DNA of 64,000 nt, from assembly GCA_020633495.1 (NCBI GenBank), contig JACKDR010000003.1, positions 1 through 64,000 of the forward strand, read 5' to 3'. This DNA comes from Kofleriaceae bacterium (GTDB taxonomy: Bacteria; Myxococcota_A; Polyangia; Haliangiales; Haliangiaceae). A model generated the notes under the pieces. The model did no database searches. It worked only from the letters and a program-made list of their open reading frames with translations, and was not told the origin of the DNA. Position 1 is the first letter of the stretch; the number at the start of each line of letters is the position of its first letter. The position numbers were made by a program, and so were the translations under genes. This document shows positions 1 through 10,252 of this stretch, in pieces.

Positions 1-298
1 CGGTGGCGTCGTCGCCGAGATCGGTCGAGCGCCACTTGTAGGCGGCGGCGGTGAGATCGCGCGGCCGCGGCCACAGCCACGGCGCGGCGGGGCCGTGGCC
101 GTCGCCGGCGGCGCCGTGGCAGGGCAGGCAGCGCTGGTCGTAGAGCCGCCAGCCCGGCAGGTCGCGGGCGGCGACCCGCGGCGCGACCGTCGCGGTCGCG
201 ACCGGTGGTGACGGCGGGCGCGGCGCCGCCTCGGCGACGACCGTGGCCAGCGCGGCGCTCGCGACGAGCGCCGCCGCGACGGCGTGGATGCTGCGCAC
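1..298 (-). CDS. c-type cytochrome domain protein, N-terminal part (3' end outside window)
   Basis: The minus strand reads in one open frame from a GTG at 298 to the window edge, about 99 codons. It starts with a signal peptide (MRSIHAVAAALVASAALA, with GTG read as Met) followed by a Pro/Ala linker and a CLPCH haem-attachment motif (CXXCH) near residue 58, then GDGHGP, the usual loop after such a motif in class I cytochromes c. It is probably an exported electron-transfer protein. The C-terminal half and the Met haem ligand lie outside the window, so the partner and full length are unknown. The start is chosen because the signal peptide begins there. Confidence 0.7.
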   Translation of the reverse strand, partial: MRSIHAVAAALVASAALATVVAEAAPRPPSPPVATATVAPRVAARDLPGWRLYDQRCLPCHGAAGDGHGPAAPWLWPRPRDLTAAAYKWRSTDLGDDAT

Positions 299-428
299 GG
301 GCGAAAGGTGCCTCAGAGCCCTCCCGAACGCCAGCCGCCCGGGGGCCCGGCCCCCCTTCCTTTATCGGCCCAGTCGGGATAGGAAGGCCGATACCCGGTC
401 GCCCGTTGGGGGCGCCAGCAGGAGCTCC

Positions 429-1496
429 ATGATCCGCACCGCAGTCCTCGGCCTCGGCTCGTACGTCCCCGATCGCGTCGTCACCAACGACGACCTGCGC
501 CACATGGACAGCAAGCACGTCCTCCAGGAGGAGGTGCTGACCGAGACCAACGACGCCTGGATCCAGCAGCGCACCGGCATCCGCGAGCGCCGCTACGTCC
601 CCAACGACGGCTCGGTCGGCACCAGCGACCTGGCCCTCGAGGCGTCGAAGCGCGCCCTCGCCGACGCCGGCGTCGACGCCAAGGACGTCGACTGCATCAT
701 CCTCGGCACGCTGTCGCCCGACATCCACTTCCCGGGCACCGCGGTGTTCCTGCAGGACAAGCTCGGCATCGCCGGCGAGGGCAAGGGCACGTCGTGCGCC
801 TGCTACGACATCCGCCAGCAGTGCTCGGGCTTCGTCTACGGCCTGCAGATGGCCGACGCCTTCATCAAGGCCGGGATGTACAAGCGCGTCCTGCTGGTCG
901 GCGCCGAGACCCACAGCCACTCGCTGGACTTCTCGACCCGCGGCCGCGACGTCATGGTGCTGTTCGGCGACGGCGCCGCCGCGGTCGTGCTCGGCCCCCA
1001 GGAGACCGACGACGCCCGCGCCGGCGTGCTCTACACCGACTGCCGCGCCGACGGCAGCGGGGCGTGGAACCTCTACCTCAAGATCTTCGACATCAAGAAG
1101 GCGCCGTACCTCGGCTACGACACCCGCGACCCCGAGTTCTACAAGGACGTCCACCCCCAGATGGACGGCAAGCGGGTCTTCCTGCACGCGGTCCGCAACA
1201 TGGTGGTGTCGTCGCAGCAGGCGCTGGCGCGCAGCGGCCTGACCTGGGACGATATCGACTGGTTCGTGCCCCACCAGGCCAACCTGCGCATCAACGAGAA
1301 GGTCGTCGAGGTCGCCGGCATCCCGCCCGAGAAGGTCCTCAACACGATCCAGTTCTACGGCAACACCACCGCCGCGACGGTGCCGCTGACGATCGACCAC
1401 TGGCGCAAGGAGGGCAAGGTCAAGAAGGGCGACCGCGTCCTGGCCACCGTCTTCGGCGCCGGCTTCACCTGGGGCAGCGCGATCTTCCAGGTCTGA
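429..1496 (+). CDS. fabH: 3-oxoacyl-ACP synthase III family protein (FabH-like)
   Basis: The 355-aa product is a thiolase-fold ketoacyl-ACP synthase III, which condenses an acyl-CoA starter with malonyl-ACP. The catalytic triad is visible: Cys132 (QQCSGF), His282 (VPHQAN) and Asn312 (YGNTT). The start is the ATG at 429, preceded by AGGAG; an upstream in-frame extension has no family similarity. The length is slightly above that of housekeeping FabH (about 320 aa) because of an insertion around residues 205-250, as in myxobacterial paralogues. No fatty-acid synthesis genes are adjacent, so it may be a specialised paralogue rather than the main FabH. A large palindromic element follows it. Confidence 0.85.
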   Translation: MIRTAVLGLGSYVPDRVVTNDDLRHMDSKHVLQEEVLTETNDAWIQQRTGIRERRYVPNDGSVGTSDLALEASKRALADAGVDAKDVDCIILGTLSPDIHFPGTAVFLQDKLGIAGEGKGTSCACYDIRQQCSGFVYGLQMADAFIKAGMYKRVLLVGAETHSHSLDFSTRGRDVMVLFGDGAAAVVLGPQETDDARAGVLYTDCRADGSGAWNLYLKIFDIKKAPYLGYDTRDPEFYKDVHPQMDGKRVFLHAVRNMVVSSQQALARSGLTWDDIDWFVPHQANLRINEKVVEVAGIPPEKVLNTIQFYGNTTAATVPLTIDHWRKEGKVKKGDRVLATVFGAGFTWGSAIFQV

Positions 1497-1525
1497 GCGA
1501 CGGCCGCGGCGCGCGGCTGGCTACA

Positions 1526-1734
1526 GCGCATCTCACAACCAGGTCGCGCCGCACGCTTCGCTCACGCCGAGCGGAGCCCGAGCGGCGAAGCCGCGAGGGC
1601 GCAGTCGAGGCGGCGGGCAGCGGCGGGAACCCCGTCGGCGATGGCGGACCGTCTCGGCGCCCGACCCCTCGACTTCGGGGTCGCGGCTCCGCCGCTCCCC
1701 CTCCGCTCGGGGTGAGCGAGGTTGTGAGATGCGC
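1526..1734. repeat. Long imperfect palindromic element between convergent genes
   Basis: The terminal arms GCGCATCTCACAACC (1526-1540) and its exact reverse complement (1720-1734) enclose a second paired block, TCGCTCACGCCGAGCGGA (1558-1575) against 1702-1719 with one mismatch. Pairing continues imperfectly inward to about 1605/1650. The result is a potential hairpin of roughly 80-bp arms around a 40-50 bp centre. It fills the gap between the ends of the fabH-like gene and murJ, so it could act as a bidirectional terminator or be a MITE/REP-like mobile repeat. No coding sequence is evident inside it. Confidence 0.75.
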
Positions 1735-1735
1735 T

Positions 1736-3315
<1,580 letters not shown>

Positions 3316-3319
<4 letters not shown>

Positions 3320-4227
3320 CGCAGGCCTTGCCGATCGAGGCGCTCGATCCAGCGCCGCGCGGCGCCGGCGCGCGGCGCCAGCGCGCGCAGCGCGGCGTGG
3401 TCGTCCTTGCCGCCGCCGGCGGCGAGGCAGCGGGCGGCGTCGACCAGCGCGCCCTCGGGCACCGCCGGCAGCGGGCCGCGGAAGATCGCGCGCAGCCGGG
3501 TGGCACCGGCGTCGCCGAGGACGCCGGTGATCGTCGCCACCGTGGCGGGCGCGGTGTCGAACGCCAGCTGCGAGCACAGCGCCTGGGCCGCGGCCAGCGC
3601 GACCGCGGGGTCGGCGTCGCCGGCGATCGCGTCGCCGAGCGCGCCGCGCCAGATCGACGGCGCCGGCTGCGGCGCCAGCTCGGCGGCGGCGCGGCGGACC
3701 TCGGGATCGGCGTCGGCGAGGTAGGCCGGCAGGTCGTAGCCGGCGCCGGGATCCTCGTCGGCGGTGGCGCCGCGGGTGGCGGCGAGGTGGGCCGCGGTCT
3801 CGAGCGCGTGGACCCGGACGTCGGCCCAGCGATCGGGGCGGGCCGCGACCGCGAGCCACGCGCCGTGGGCGAACGCGAGGACGTCGTCGGCGACCTCGTG
3901 GGCGATCGCGGCGTCGCCGTCGAAGTCACGGGCGATGCGGACCGCGGCCAGCGCGGCGGGCGCCGCCAGCGACCGGTCCCAGCCGCCGGCCCACACCGCG
4001 AGCTCGTCGAGCAGCTCCCAGGCGTCGGGGACCAGCGGCGCCGCGGCGATGCCGGCCACGACGTGGGCGCGATCGTCGTCGCGCAGCAGCTCGGCGACCG
4101 CGGCGGCGCCGGCGGCCCGGGCGCGGCGGCCGACCTCGTCGAGGTCGCCGCGGTCGTGGGCGCCGACCACACCCGTGGCCGGGCCCGACAGGACGGTCGC
4201 GAGCAGAGGCAGGACGGCGGCGCTCAA
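3316..4227 (-). CDS. Exported Ala-rich HEAT-like repeat protein
   Basis: This 303-aa protein starts at TTG 4227, with a GAGGA box about 12 nt upstream, and has a probable N-terminal signal sequence (MSAAVLPLLATVLSG). The rest is Ala-rich and helical, with recurring blocks such as DPEVRRAAAELA and DPAVALAAAQAL that resemble HEAT/PBS-lyase repeats used for protein binding. It is translationally coupled to murJ through a GTGA overlap, so a role in envelope or peptidoglycan assembly is possible. No catalytic motif is seen. The function is unknown and the start is uncertain because TTG is a weak start. Confidence 0.7.
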
Positions 4228-4288
4228 GGTGGCAGGTGTCCTCTAGCCCATCACCACGACATCGCGCGCGATTTTGGGGGCGAAAAAA

Positions 4289-4330
4289 TTGACAGGGTGA
4301 GTGCGCGTTCAGTACCGTTCAACCGTTCAG
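4289..4330 (+). promoter_or_regulatory. lexA promoter with candidate LexA sites
   Basis: A perfect -35 box TTGACA (4289-4294) lies about 60 bp upstream of the lexA start. Downstream, where a -10 box would be, are GTTCAG (4307-4312), GTTCAA (4317-4322) and GTTCAG (4325-4330). GTTCAG is the core I recall for the Myxococcus LexA box. Three half-sites overlapping the promoter are consistent with LexA autorepression. The site assignment is inferred. Confidence 0.6.
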
Positions 4331-4350
4331 GTACCTCCAGGAAGGTGGCC

Positions 4351-5076
4351 ATGCCCGACGCACTCACCGATCGCCAGCGCGAGATCCTCGATTTCATTAC
4401 GGCTTCCATCAACGAGCGCGGCTACCCGCCGACGCTCCGCGAGATCGGAGAGCACTTCGGGATCCGGTCCACCAACGGCGTCAACGATCACCTCAAGGCG
4501 CTGGAGAAGAAGGGGCACCTGCGGCGGGAGGACCTCAAGTCGCGGGCCATGCGCCCGACCTCCATGCTGCCGTCGTCCGCGGGAGCGGGCGCCGACGTCA
4601 TCCCCATCGACCGCAAGCTGGCGCGCGGCACCGGGACCATGGGCGCGGTGGGCAACGTCGAGATGCTGCAGAGCAACGACGACGACCTGGTCGACATTCC
4701 CATCCTCGGCCGGGTCGCCGCCGGCCAGCCCATCCTGGCGGTCGAGAACGTCCAGGACACGGTGCGCATCGACCGCGTCATGGTCGGCGGTCACCGCGAG
4801 GTCTTCGGCCTGCGGATCGTCGGAGAATCGATGATCGACGACGGGATCTTCGACGGCGACTACGTCTTCGTGAAGAAGACCCCGGTGGCGCGCAACGGCG
4901 AGATCGTGGTGGCGATGATCGAGGGCGAGGCCACGGTCAAGCGCTACTACCCCGAGGGCGACCACGTCCGGTTCCAGCCGGCCAACGCCAACATGCGGCC
5001 GATCATCGTCAACAAGGCGGACTTCAAGCAGGTCGACATCATCGGCATCGTCGTCGGGGTCTATCGCAAGCTGTAG
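4351..5076 (+). CDS. lexA: LexA repressor, SOS regulator and self-cleaving serine peptidase
   Basis: The 241-aa product has an N-terminal winged helix-turn-helix (residues 1-66, ending in HLKALEKKGHLRR) and a C-terminal S24 autoprotease domain. The cleavage bond is Ala124-Gly125 (RVAAGQP), the nucleophile Ser160 (GESMIDDG) and the general base Lys197. The linker between domains (about 68-115) is some 35 residues longer than in E. coli LexA, giving 241 rather than 202 aa, a pattern seen in deltaproteobacterial-type LexA. The ATG at 4351 has an AGGAAGG Shine-Dalgarno. RecA-stimulated cleavage would derepress the SOS regulon, and the promoter suggests autoregulation. Confidence 0.95.
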   Translation: MPDALTDRQREILDFITASINERGYPPTLREIGEHFGIRSTNGVNDHLKALEKKGHLRREDLKSRAMRPTSMLPSSAGAGADVIPIDRKLARGTGTMGAVGNVEMLQSNDDDLVDIPILGRVAAGQPILAVENVQDTVRIDRVMVGGHREVFGLRIVGESMIDDGIFDGDYVFVKKTPVARNGEIVVAMIEGEATVKRYYPEGDHVRFQPANANMRPIIVNKADFKQVDIIGIVVGVYRKL

Positions 5077-5078
5077 GC

Positions 5079-5099
5079 CGCGCCCCGCAGCGGGGCGCG
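5079..5099 (+). terminator. Hairpin after lexA (terminator-like, no U-tract)
   Basis: CGCGCCCCGC and its perfect reverse complement are separated by a single A, directly after the lexA stop codon. This GC-only hairpin could stop transcription, but no T-run follows it. Confidence 0.45.
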
Positions 5100-5345
5100 C
5101 CGCCGCCTGGTCGACCCGGCGGCGCATCGCCGGCGGCCCGGTGACCGGGGTGGCGGCGCGCGGCGTGGGGTGGGGCGGGTCACGATCCTGCCCGTCGCGG
5201 CCCGGACCCGGGTGCGACCCGGCGCGCCCGCGGCGTGCGACCGCGGCCGGCGGTCCCCGTCGGGGGAGACAGCCGGAGAGAGAAATCACCGGGCAACCTT
5301 CGGGGGCCTGCGCACGTACTATCTCCCGTGCCACACTGAGCCCGC

Positions 5346-7481
5346 GTGCCCCGCAACCGTAGATACCGACAGGGCTGGGTCCTCGTGCCCACCCTGGCGT
5401 TCTCGGCCGCCTTGCAGGGGGGCGCGCTGGCGGCGTACCAGGCGCTCAAGCCGGTGCCGCCGCCGCACCTGACCGTCAAGCTCGACGCCGCCGCGCCCCG
5501 CGGCACCGACGTCGTCCTCATCAGCGACGTCCACGGCCGTCGCATGGGCACCTGCGACGGCGACTGGCGCGCCTGCCGCTTCGAGGTCGCGCGCGGCACC
5601 GAGCTCACCCTCGACGCCATGCCGGGCGAGCACTCGACCTTCGAGGGCTGGGACGGCTGCGAGCCGCTCGACGGCGACGTCCTGCGCTGCCGCATCACCC
5701 TCGACGCCACCCAGAAGGTGTCGGCGCGCTTCGGCGAGCAGCCCGACGAGGTCGACGTCGCGATGGTCGAGGAGCCGCTGCCGGTCGACCAGATCGAGCT
5801 GCCGCCGCCGCTGCCGGTGCCGCCCAAGCCCGAGGAGATCGACGCCGAGAAGCTCGAGGACCAGGCGCTCGAGGTCGCGGTCGTGCCGCCGCTGCCGCCG
5901 GAGCTGCTGCCGCCGCCCAAGCCGCCCGAGCCCGAGGCCGTCAAGCCGCCGGAGCCGGTCCAGCCGCCGCCGCCGTCGAACATGCGGATGGTCGAGGTCC
6001 CCGACGAGAACGAGGTCGACAAGGCGCCCGACGACGCGACCCACCTGTCCGACAAGAACCGCGACGTGGCCGAGGAGACCCGGGCCACCGAGACCAACCT
6101 CGACAAGGAGATGAAGGGCGAGGCGGTGGCGTCGAAGGAGAGCGACGACACCACCAGCGAGGAGATCGGCGGTCCCGACGACCAGATCCACCAGAACGAG
6201 GACACCGAGGCCCAGACCGACGAGCGCGTCGAGGCCAGCGATCACTCCGGCACCGAGGAGACCGCCAGCGGCGCGATCACCGGCGACGAGGGTGACGGCG
6301 GCGACGACGGCAAGGGCGAGAAGACCGAGCCCGGCGTCATGGCGATGCGCGACATCGAGGGCCGCGGCGGCGTCGCCCAGCAGGGCGGCGACGGCAAGCG
6401 CGAGGGCAAGAAGGGCAAGAAGGGCGTCAAGCTCCAGCTCGAGTTCGACGACTACGAGCGCATCGTCGGCACCGACAAGGCCGAGGAGGAGCGGGCGCTG
6501 GCCCGCCGCAAGAGCTCGCACAAGAAGGGCCGCTACACCCGCCGCCTCGAGGCCATCAAGAGCGCGCTCGAGAACTTCACGCCCGACATCCGGCCCGGCA
6601 ACCAGACCGCGCTCAAGACCCGCGCCAACCCGTTCGCGATCTACATCGCCCGGATGCACCGCCGCATCCACGAGCTGTGGGGCTTCGGCTTCCTCGAGGA
6701 TCTCGACAAGAAGCCGTCGAGCGACGCGCTCAACGACTTCGACCTCTACGTGTCGATCGAGATCTCGCTCAACCCCGACGGCAGCATCTACAAGACGATG
6801 ATCGCGCACCCCTCGGGCCTGCTCGAGTTCGACGTCGCCGCGCTCGACACCGTCATGCAGGGCGGCCCGTACGAGGCCACGCCCGAGAACATCCGGTCGG
6901 TCGACCAGCGCGTCTACATGCGCTGGGGCTTCTACCGGAACTGGCGCCAGTGCGGCACGTTCAACGTCGAGCCGTACATCCTCACCGACATCCCCGGCGG
7001 CATCGTGCCGCTCGAGGCCGGCACCGAGGGTGGCGGCGGCGGCACCGCCGGCGGCGCGGGCGACACGCCCGTGACCCCGGAGCCGGTCGCCGGCGACGGC
7101 GGCGACGGCGGCCACGCCGGCGGCGACATCGGCGATCGCGAGGTCAAGTACGCCGCCAACATGTGGGTCGCCGGGTTCGCCAGCGCCAGCGTCGACCGCA
7201 TGCTCAAGGTCAGCGCCGTGCCGTTCTACGGCGGCGTCGACGTCGCCGCCGAGTCGGCCCCGGAGCTGCGCCAGGTCTACGAGGCGCTGATCGTCGAGGC
7301 CGGCGCGCTGCGCGACTGGTCGGTGGTCACGCCCGCGGACTTCGCGGCGCGCACCGGCAGCCCGGTGCAGCTGCCCGAGAGCGCGACTGTCGTCCTGGTG
7401 ACAACGAAGAAGGACACCTTCGGGATCGTCCTGGTCCGGACCAAGTCCGGCGACTACCGCGCCAACGCGATCCTGCGCTAG
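5346..7481 (+). CDS. TonB-like energy-transducer protein with N-terminal repeat domain
   Basis: The 711-aa protein (GTG start) has a short cytoplasmic tail and one membrane segment (residues about 12-32). A Cys-containing domain follows at about 40-130 with FEGWDGCEPLDGD and QKVSARFG, resembling the divergent InlB B-repeat. Then come a long Pro/Glu/Lys-rich spacer (140-400), a TonB C-terminal domain (about 425-510; YIARMHRRIHELWGF and SLNPDGSIYK) and a Gly-rich linker. It ends in an unrecognised domain of about 110 residues (600-711). It should span the periplasm and pass proton-motive-force energy to an outer-membrane partner. Both the extra periplasmic domain and the C-terminal domain are unusual for TonB. 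No ExbBD or receptor gene is adjacent. Confidence 0.75.
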   Translation: MPRNRRYRQGWVLVPTLAFSAALQGGALAAYQALKPVPPPHLTVKLDAAAPRGTDVVLISDVHGRRMGTCDGDWRACRFEVARGTELTLDAMPGEHSTFEGWDGCEPLDGDVLRCRITLDATQKVSARFGEQPDEVDVAMVEEPLPVDQIELPPPLPVPPKPEEIDAEKLEDQALEVAVVPPLPPELLPPPKPPEPEAVKPPEPVQPPPPSNMRMVEVPDENEVDKAPDDATHLSDKNRDVAEETRATETNLDKEMKGEAVASKESDDTTSEEIGGPDDQIHQNEDTEAQTDERVEASDHSGTEETASGAITGDEGDGGDDGKGEKTEPGVMAMRDIEGRGGVAQQGGDGKREGKKGKKGVKLQLEFDDYERIVGTDKAEEERALARRKSSHKKGRYTRRLEAIKSALENFTPDIRPGNQTALKTRANPFAIYIARMHRRIHELWGFGFLEDLDKKPSSDALNDFDLYVSIEISLNPDGSIYKTMIAHPSGLLEFDVAALDTVMQGGPYEATPENIRSVDQRVYMRWGFYRNWRQCGTFNVEPYILTDIPGGIVPLEAGTEGGGGGTAGGAGDTPVTPEPVAGDGGDGGHAGGDIGDREVKYAANMWVAGFASASVDRMLKVSAVPFYGGVDVAAESAPELRQVYEALIVEAGALRDWSVVTPADFAARTGSPVQLPESATVVLVTTKKDTFGIVLVRTKSGDYRANAILR

Positions 7482-7655
7482 CCAGGGCGGGCTCGGTTCG
7501 GGCCACCCCGCCGCGGTCCCGCGCCGTGACGCGCGGCTCGTGGGCGCGTCACCGGGGCCCGTCCACGCCCGCTGCGGGCGCCCTCGACGGCCCGGGCCGG
7601 CGTCCATGGGCGGCCGCGTCGGGTCATCCCCCCACCGGGAGGACGATCTCCGGAC

Positions 7656-7695
7656 AAAAAAAACCCACCGCCGGTTTCCCCCGTTGGCGGTGGGT
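7656..7695 (-). terminator. Rho-independent terminator of the cold-shock gene
   Basis: On the minus strand a perfect 10-bp stem (ACCCACCGCC/GGCGGTGGGT) is followed by eight T residues (A-run at 7656-7663 on the plus strand). It lies about 75 bp after the cold-shock stop codon. Confidence 0.88.
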
Positions 7696-7770
7696 CGGTT
7701 CGCTCGCCGGAAGCCCTACCAGGTCCCCCCCGAGCAGGCGGGACCTCCGGAAGCGTATGGAACTGTTGAA

Positions 7771-7983
7771 CTAGGCGGTAGGCGCCTTGGAAACCTTGGC
7801 GGCGAACAGGCCCTTGGGACCCTCGACGCACTCGTATTCGACCGGTTGGCCCTGGGTCAGGGTGCGGAAACCTTCGCCCATGATCGAGGTGTAGTGGACG
7901 AAGACGTCCTTGCCGTCTTCAGCGCGGGTAATGAACCCGTAGCCTTTCGCGTCGTTGAACCACTTCACGTGTCCGTTGGCCAT
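7771..7983 (-). CDS. Cold-shock domain protein (CspA family)
   Basis: The 70-aa single-domain protein has the nucleic-acid-binding motifs RNP1 (KGYGFI) and RNP2 (VFVHYT) of a five-stranded OB fold. It binds single-stranded RNA/DNA and acts as an RNA chaperone. The ATG at 7983 is preceded by GGAGGAAG. The sequence between this gene and its upstream neighbour (7984-8181) is its promoter and leader region; it contains a spaced CCGTTGA/TCAACGG inverted pair. A strong terminator follows the gene, so it is monocistronic. Confidence 0.93.
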   Translation of the reverse strand: MANGHVKWFNDAKGYGFITRAEDGKDVFVHYTSIMGEGFRTLTQGQPVEYECVEGPKGLFAAKVSKAPTA

Positions 7984-8181
7984 CGTTACTTCCTCCCCGT
8001 CTCTAGGTCCCACCAGCTCCGTACCAACAGCTGGCCATTCCGTTGAATCATGCCTGGCAGCACCGCTCAACGGGCCATTCTGAAAAACGGGATCCGCGGT
8101 GCAATGTTGCGGCGGGGCTGGATTTCGCGGTGGCCGACCGCGCCGGATGCGGATCTTTCTGCGCGTCCGCACCCGACCCGA

Positions 8182-9840
8182 TCAGTACAGCCGGTGCAGG
8201 TGGGTGCCGCGGTAGTAGTGATCGAGGATGTCGTCGTGGCTCTTGCCGGCCTCGGCCATGCCGATCGCGCCGACCTGACACATACCGACGCCGTGGCCGA
8301 AGCCGGCGCCGTCGAAGGTGAACGACTTCGGTGCGTCGGCCGGGCCGTCGACGCGGATCGCGAACAGGGTCGACTTGAGGCCCCCGAGCAGGCGCCGGAT
8401 GTGGAGATCACCCTCGGCCACCACCGTGCCCTTGGACCCCCGGATCTCGAGCTTGCCGATCCGTCCCGACGTCCCGCGCTCGGTCGGGGTCAGCGCGCGG
8501 ACCCGGCCGACCTCGGGGTACTGCTTGGCCACCAGGGCGTCGAGGTCCTTGGCGGACACGGTCACGCTCCAGCGGAACCGGCCCTTGGCCTTCTTGGTCC
8601 GCCCGCACCAGTAGTGGTCGGCGTCGTCGTCCAGGAACGCGTCGAGGTTGTCGGCGTCGACGCTGGCGAACCGGGTCTTGCCGGTGGCGTCGGTGTGGCC
8701 GCGCAGCGACGGATCGGCGTCGCCGCCCCAGATGCGATCGTTGTCCTCGCCGTGGCCGCCACACGAGGCGCTGTAGCGGATGTCGGCCAGGCCGCCGCCG
8801 TCGCGCAGGATGACGATGCCGCGGGTCTGTTCGACCGCGCGGGTGGTGCGTGGGTCCTCGTGGCCGGCGCCGGCGTAGACCTGGCACTGCTGGGTCGAGC
8901 ACAAGAGGAACGGGTCGGTGGTGTTGCGGTGGCCGATCTTCTCGAGCAGCTCGGTGCGCGCCGCGATGGCCTGGGCCTGCAGCGCCTCGGCCGGGGCGTC
9001 GGGGAAGATCTCGGCGGGGACCAGGCCGTCGAGCAGCTTGTCCTCGGGCACCGCGTTGACCGCGACCAGGTGGCCGTCGGCGTCGAGCGTGACGTAGACG
9101 CTGCCCCAGTAGCGGCGGGTCTCGCTGCGGGTCACCGCCTGCGAGCCGCCGGCGCCGACCGGGACGTCGTCGACCGCGACGGTCTCGGTGGCGTCGCGGG
9201 GCTGGAACCAAAGGACCGAGGGGTTGCGCACGACGGTGCCGCCGCTCTCGGCGATGATCGTGCCGGTGGGGCGGCGCACCAGGTCGCGGTGCACCGTCGC
9301 GGCGACGCCGTACTTCCTGGCGATCTTGGCGGCGCGCGCGGCGCCGCCGGGCGCGGCGCCGCCGTCGACCGCGATCAGCATCTCGCGGGTGTCGATGACC
9401 TCGCCGTCGACGCCGAACACCGCGCCGACCTCGAAGGTGCGAGGCGCGTAGCCGCGCTCCTTCCAGCGCTTGCGCTCGGCCTGGGCGCCGGTGGCGTCGT
9501 CGGGGGCGAGCCGGGCCACGACCACCCACTCCTCGATCTCGGCGGGCTGGGTGTCCTCGGCGCGGATCGTCCAGGTGGCGCCGTCGCGGGTCTCGACCGC
9601 GCTGCCGCCGCCGCCGTCGGGCCGGACCACGAGGCCGCCCTTGGCCGCGAGCGTGACGGTGTCGCGGCCGCCGACGATCTCGACGGTGACCAGCGGCAGG
9701 CCGTCGTCGGTGAACGTGAACCGGTTGGAGTAGAGGATGCGCAGCTTGTCGCCGGACGAGGTCTCGTCGGCGTGGGCGGCGGGCGCGAGGCACAGCGCCG
9801 CCGCGGCCGCGGCGACGGCGGCGAGGCTTCGTCGGATCAT
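8182..9840 (-). CDS. Exported SpoIID/LytB-domain protein
   Basis: The 552-aa product has a clear signal peptide (MIRRSLAAVAAAAAALCLAPAAHA). The SpoIID domain covers the middle and C-terminus: VPAEIFPDAPAEALQAQAIA, containing the conserved Glu, CSTQQCQVY, SASCGGH, and the closing GAGFGHGVGMCQVGA with HYYRGTHL. SpoIID is a lytic transglycosylase acting on peptidoglycan; in non-sporulating Gram-negatives this family is thought to remodel septal or periplasmic peptidoglycan. The N-terminal 230 residues contain an unrecognised beta-rich domain. The gene stands alone, with a hairpin terminator of the neighbouring operon upstream. Confidence 0.87.
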   Translation of the reverse strand: MIRRSLAAVAAAAAALCLAPAAHADETSSGDKLRILYSNRFTFTDDGLPLVTVEIVGGRDTVTLAAKGGLVVRPDGGGGSAVETRDGATWTIRAEDTQPAEIEEWVVVARLAPDDATGAQAERKRWKERGYAPRTFEVGAVFGVDGEVIDTREMLIAVDGGAAPGGAARAAKIARKYGVAATVHRDLVRRPTGTIIAESGGTVVRNPSVLWFQPRDATETVAVDDVPVGAGGSQAVTRSETRRYWGSVYVTLDADGHLVAVNAVPEDKLLDGLVPAEIFPDAPAEALQAQAIAARTELLEKIGHRNTTDPFLLCSTQQCQVYAGAGHEDPRTTRAVEQTRGIVILRDGGGLADIRYSASCGGHGEDNDRIWGGDADPSLRGHTDATGKTRFASVDADNLDAFLDDDADHYWCGRTKKAKGRFRWSVTVSAKDLDALVAKQYPEVGRVRALTPTERGTSGRIGKLEIRGSKGTVVAEGDLHIRRLLGGLKSTLFAIRVDGPADAPKSFTFDGAGFGHGVGMCQVGAIGMAEAGKSHDDILDHYYRGTHLHRLY

Positions 9841-9900
9841 GGGACGAGGCTAGGGACCGGCGCCGGCGGGGGGCAAGAAAACGGCCCTCGCGGCGGCGCT

Positions 9901-9922
9901 GGCGGGGCCGGGCGGCCCCGCC
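9901..9922 (-). terminator. Hairpin terminator after the Smr gene
   Basis: GGCGGGGCC and GGCCCCGCC pair around a 4-nt loop just beyond the stop of the Smr-domain gene. On the minus strand a TTTT run follows about 25 nt later. It separates this operon from the SpoIID-domain gene. Confidence 0.55.
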
Positions 9923-9928
9923 CCCGGA

Positions 9929-10252
9929 TCACGGCGGGTGCAGGTCGACGAGCGTCGCGCCCCAGCTGCCGGCGCGCTCGTCGGCGAGCGCGAAGCCCGC
10001 GACGTCGGGGTGCCGGCCCAGGACCGCGTGCACGGTCCGGCGCAGCGTGCCCGTGCCCTTGCCGTGGATGAGCCGGACCCGGCGCAGCCCGCGGGCGCGG
10101 GCCTCGCGCAGGTACTCGTCGACGAGGTCGGCGACGTCGGCGGGGCGGAAGTGGTGGAGGTCGAGCTCGTCGGTGATGGCGAGCTCGACCACCTCCGGCA
10201 CCGCCGCCGCGCCGTCGTCGCCGTCGCGGTCGTCGTCGGGCGGCGGCGTCAC
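9929..10252 (-). CDS. Small Smr-domain protein
   Basis: The 107-aa protein has an acidic N-terminal tail followed by an Smr domain: LDLHHFRPADV at the start, then VRLIHGKGTGTLR and GATLVDL at the end. LDLHG-like and HGxGxG are the signature loops. Free Smr domains are nicking endonucleases linked to MutS2 or RNA/ribosome quality control. The first motif is LDLHH rather than LDLHG. The GTG at 10252 overlaps the stop of the dihaem cytochrome gene by 4 nt (GTGA), so the two are co-translated. Confidence 0.85.
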   Translation of the reverse strand: MTPPPDDDRDGDDGAAAVPEVVELAITDELDLHHFRPADVADLVDEYLREARARGLRRVRLIHGKGTGTLRRTVHAVLGRHPDVAGFALADERAGSWGATLVDLHPP

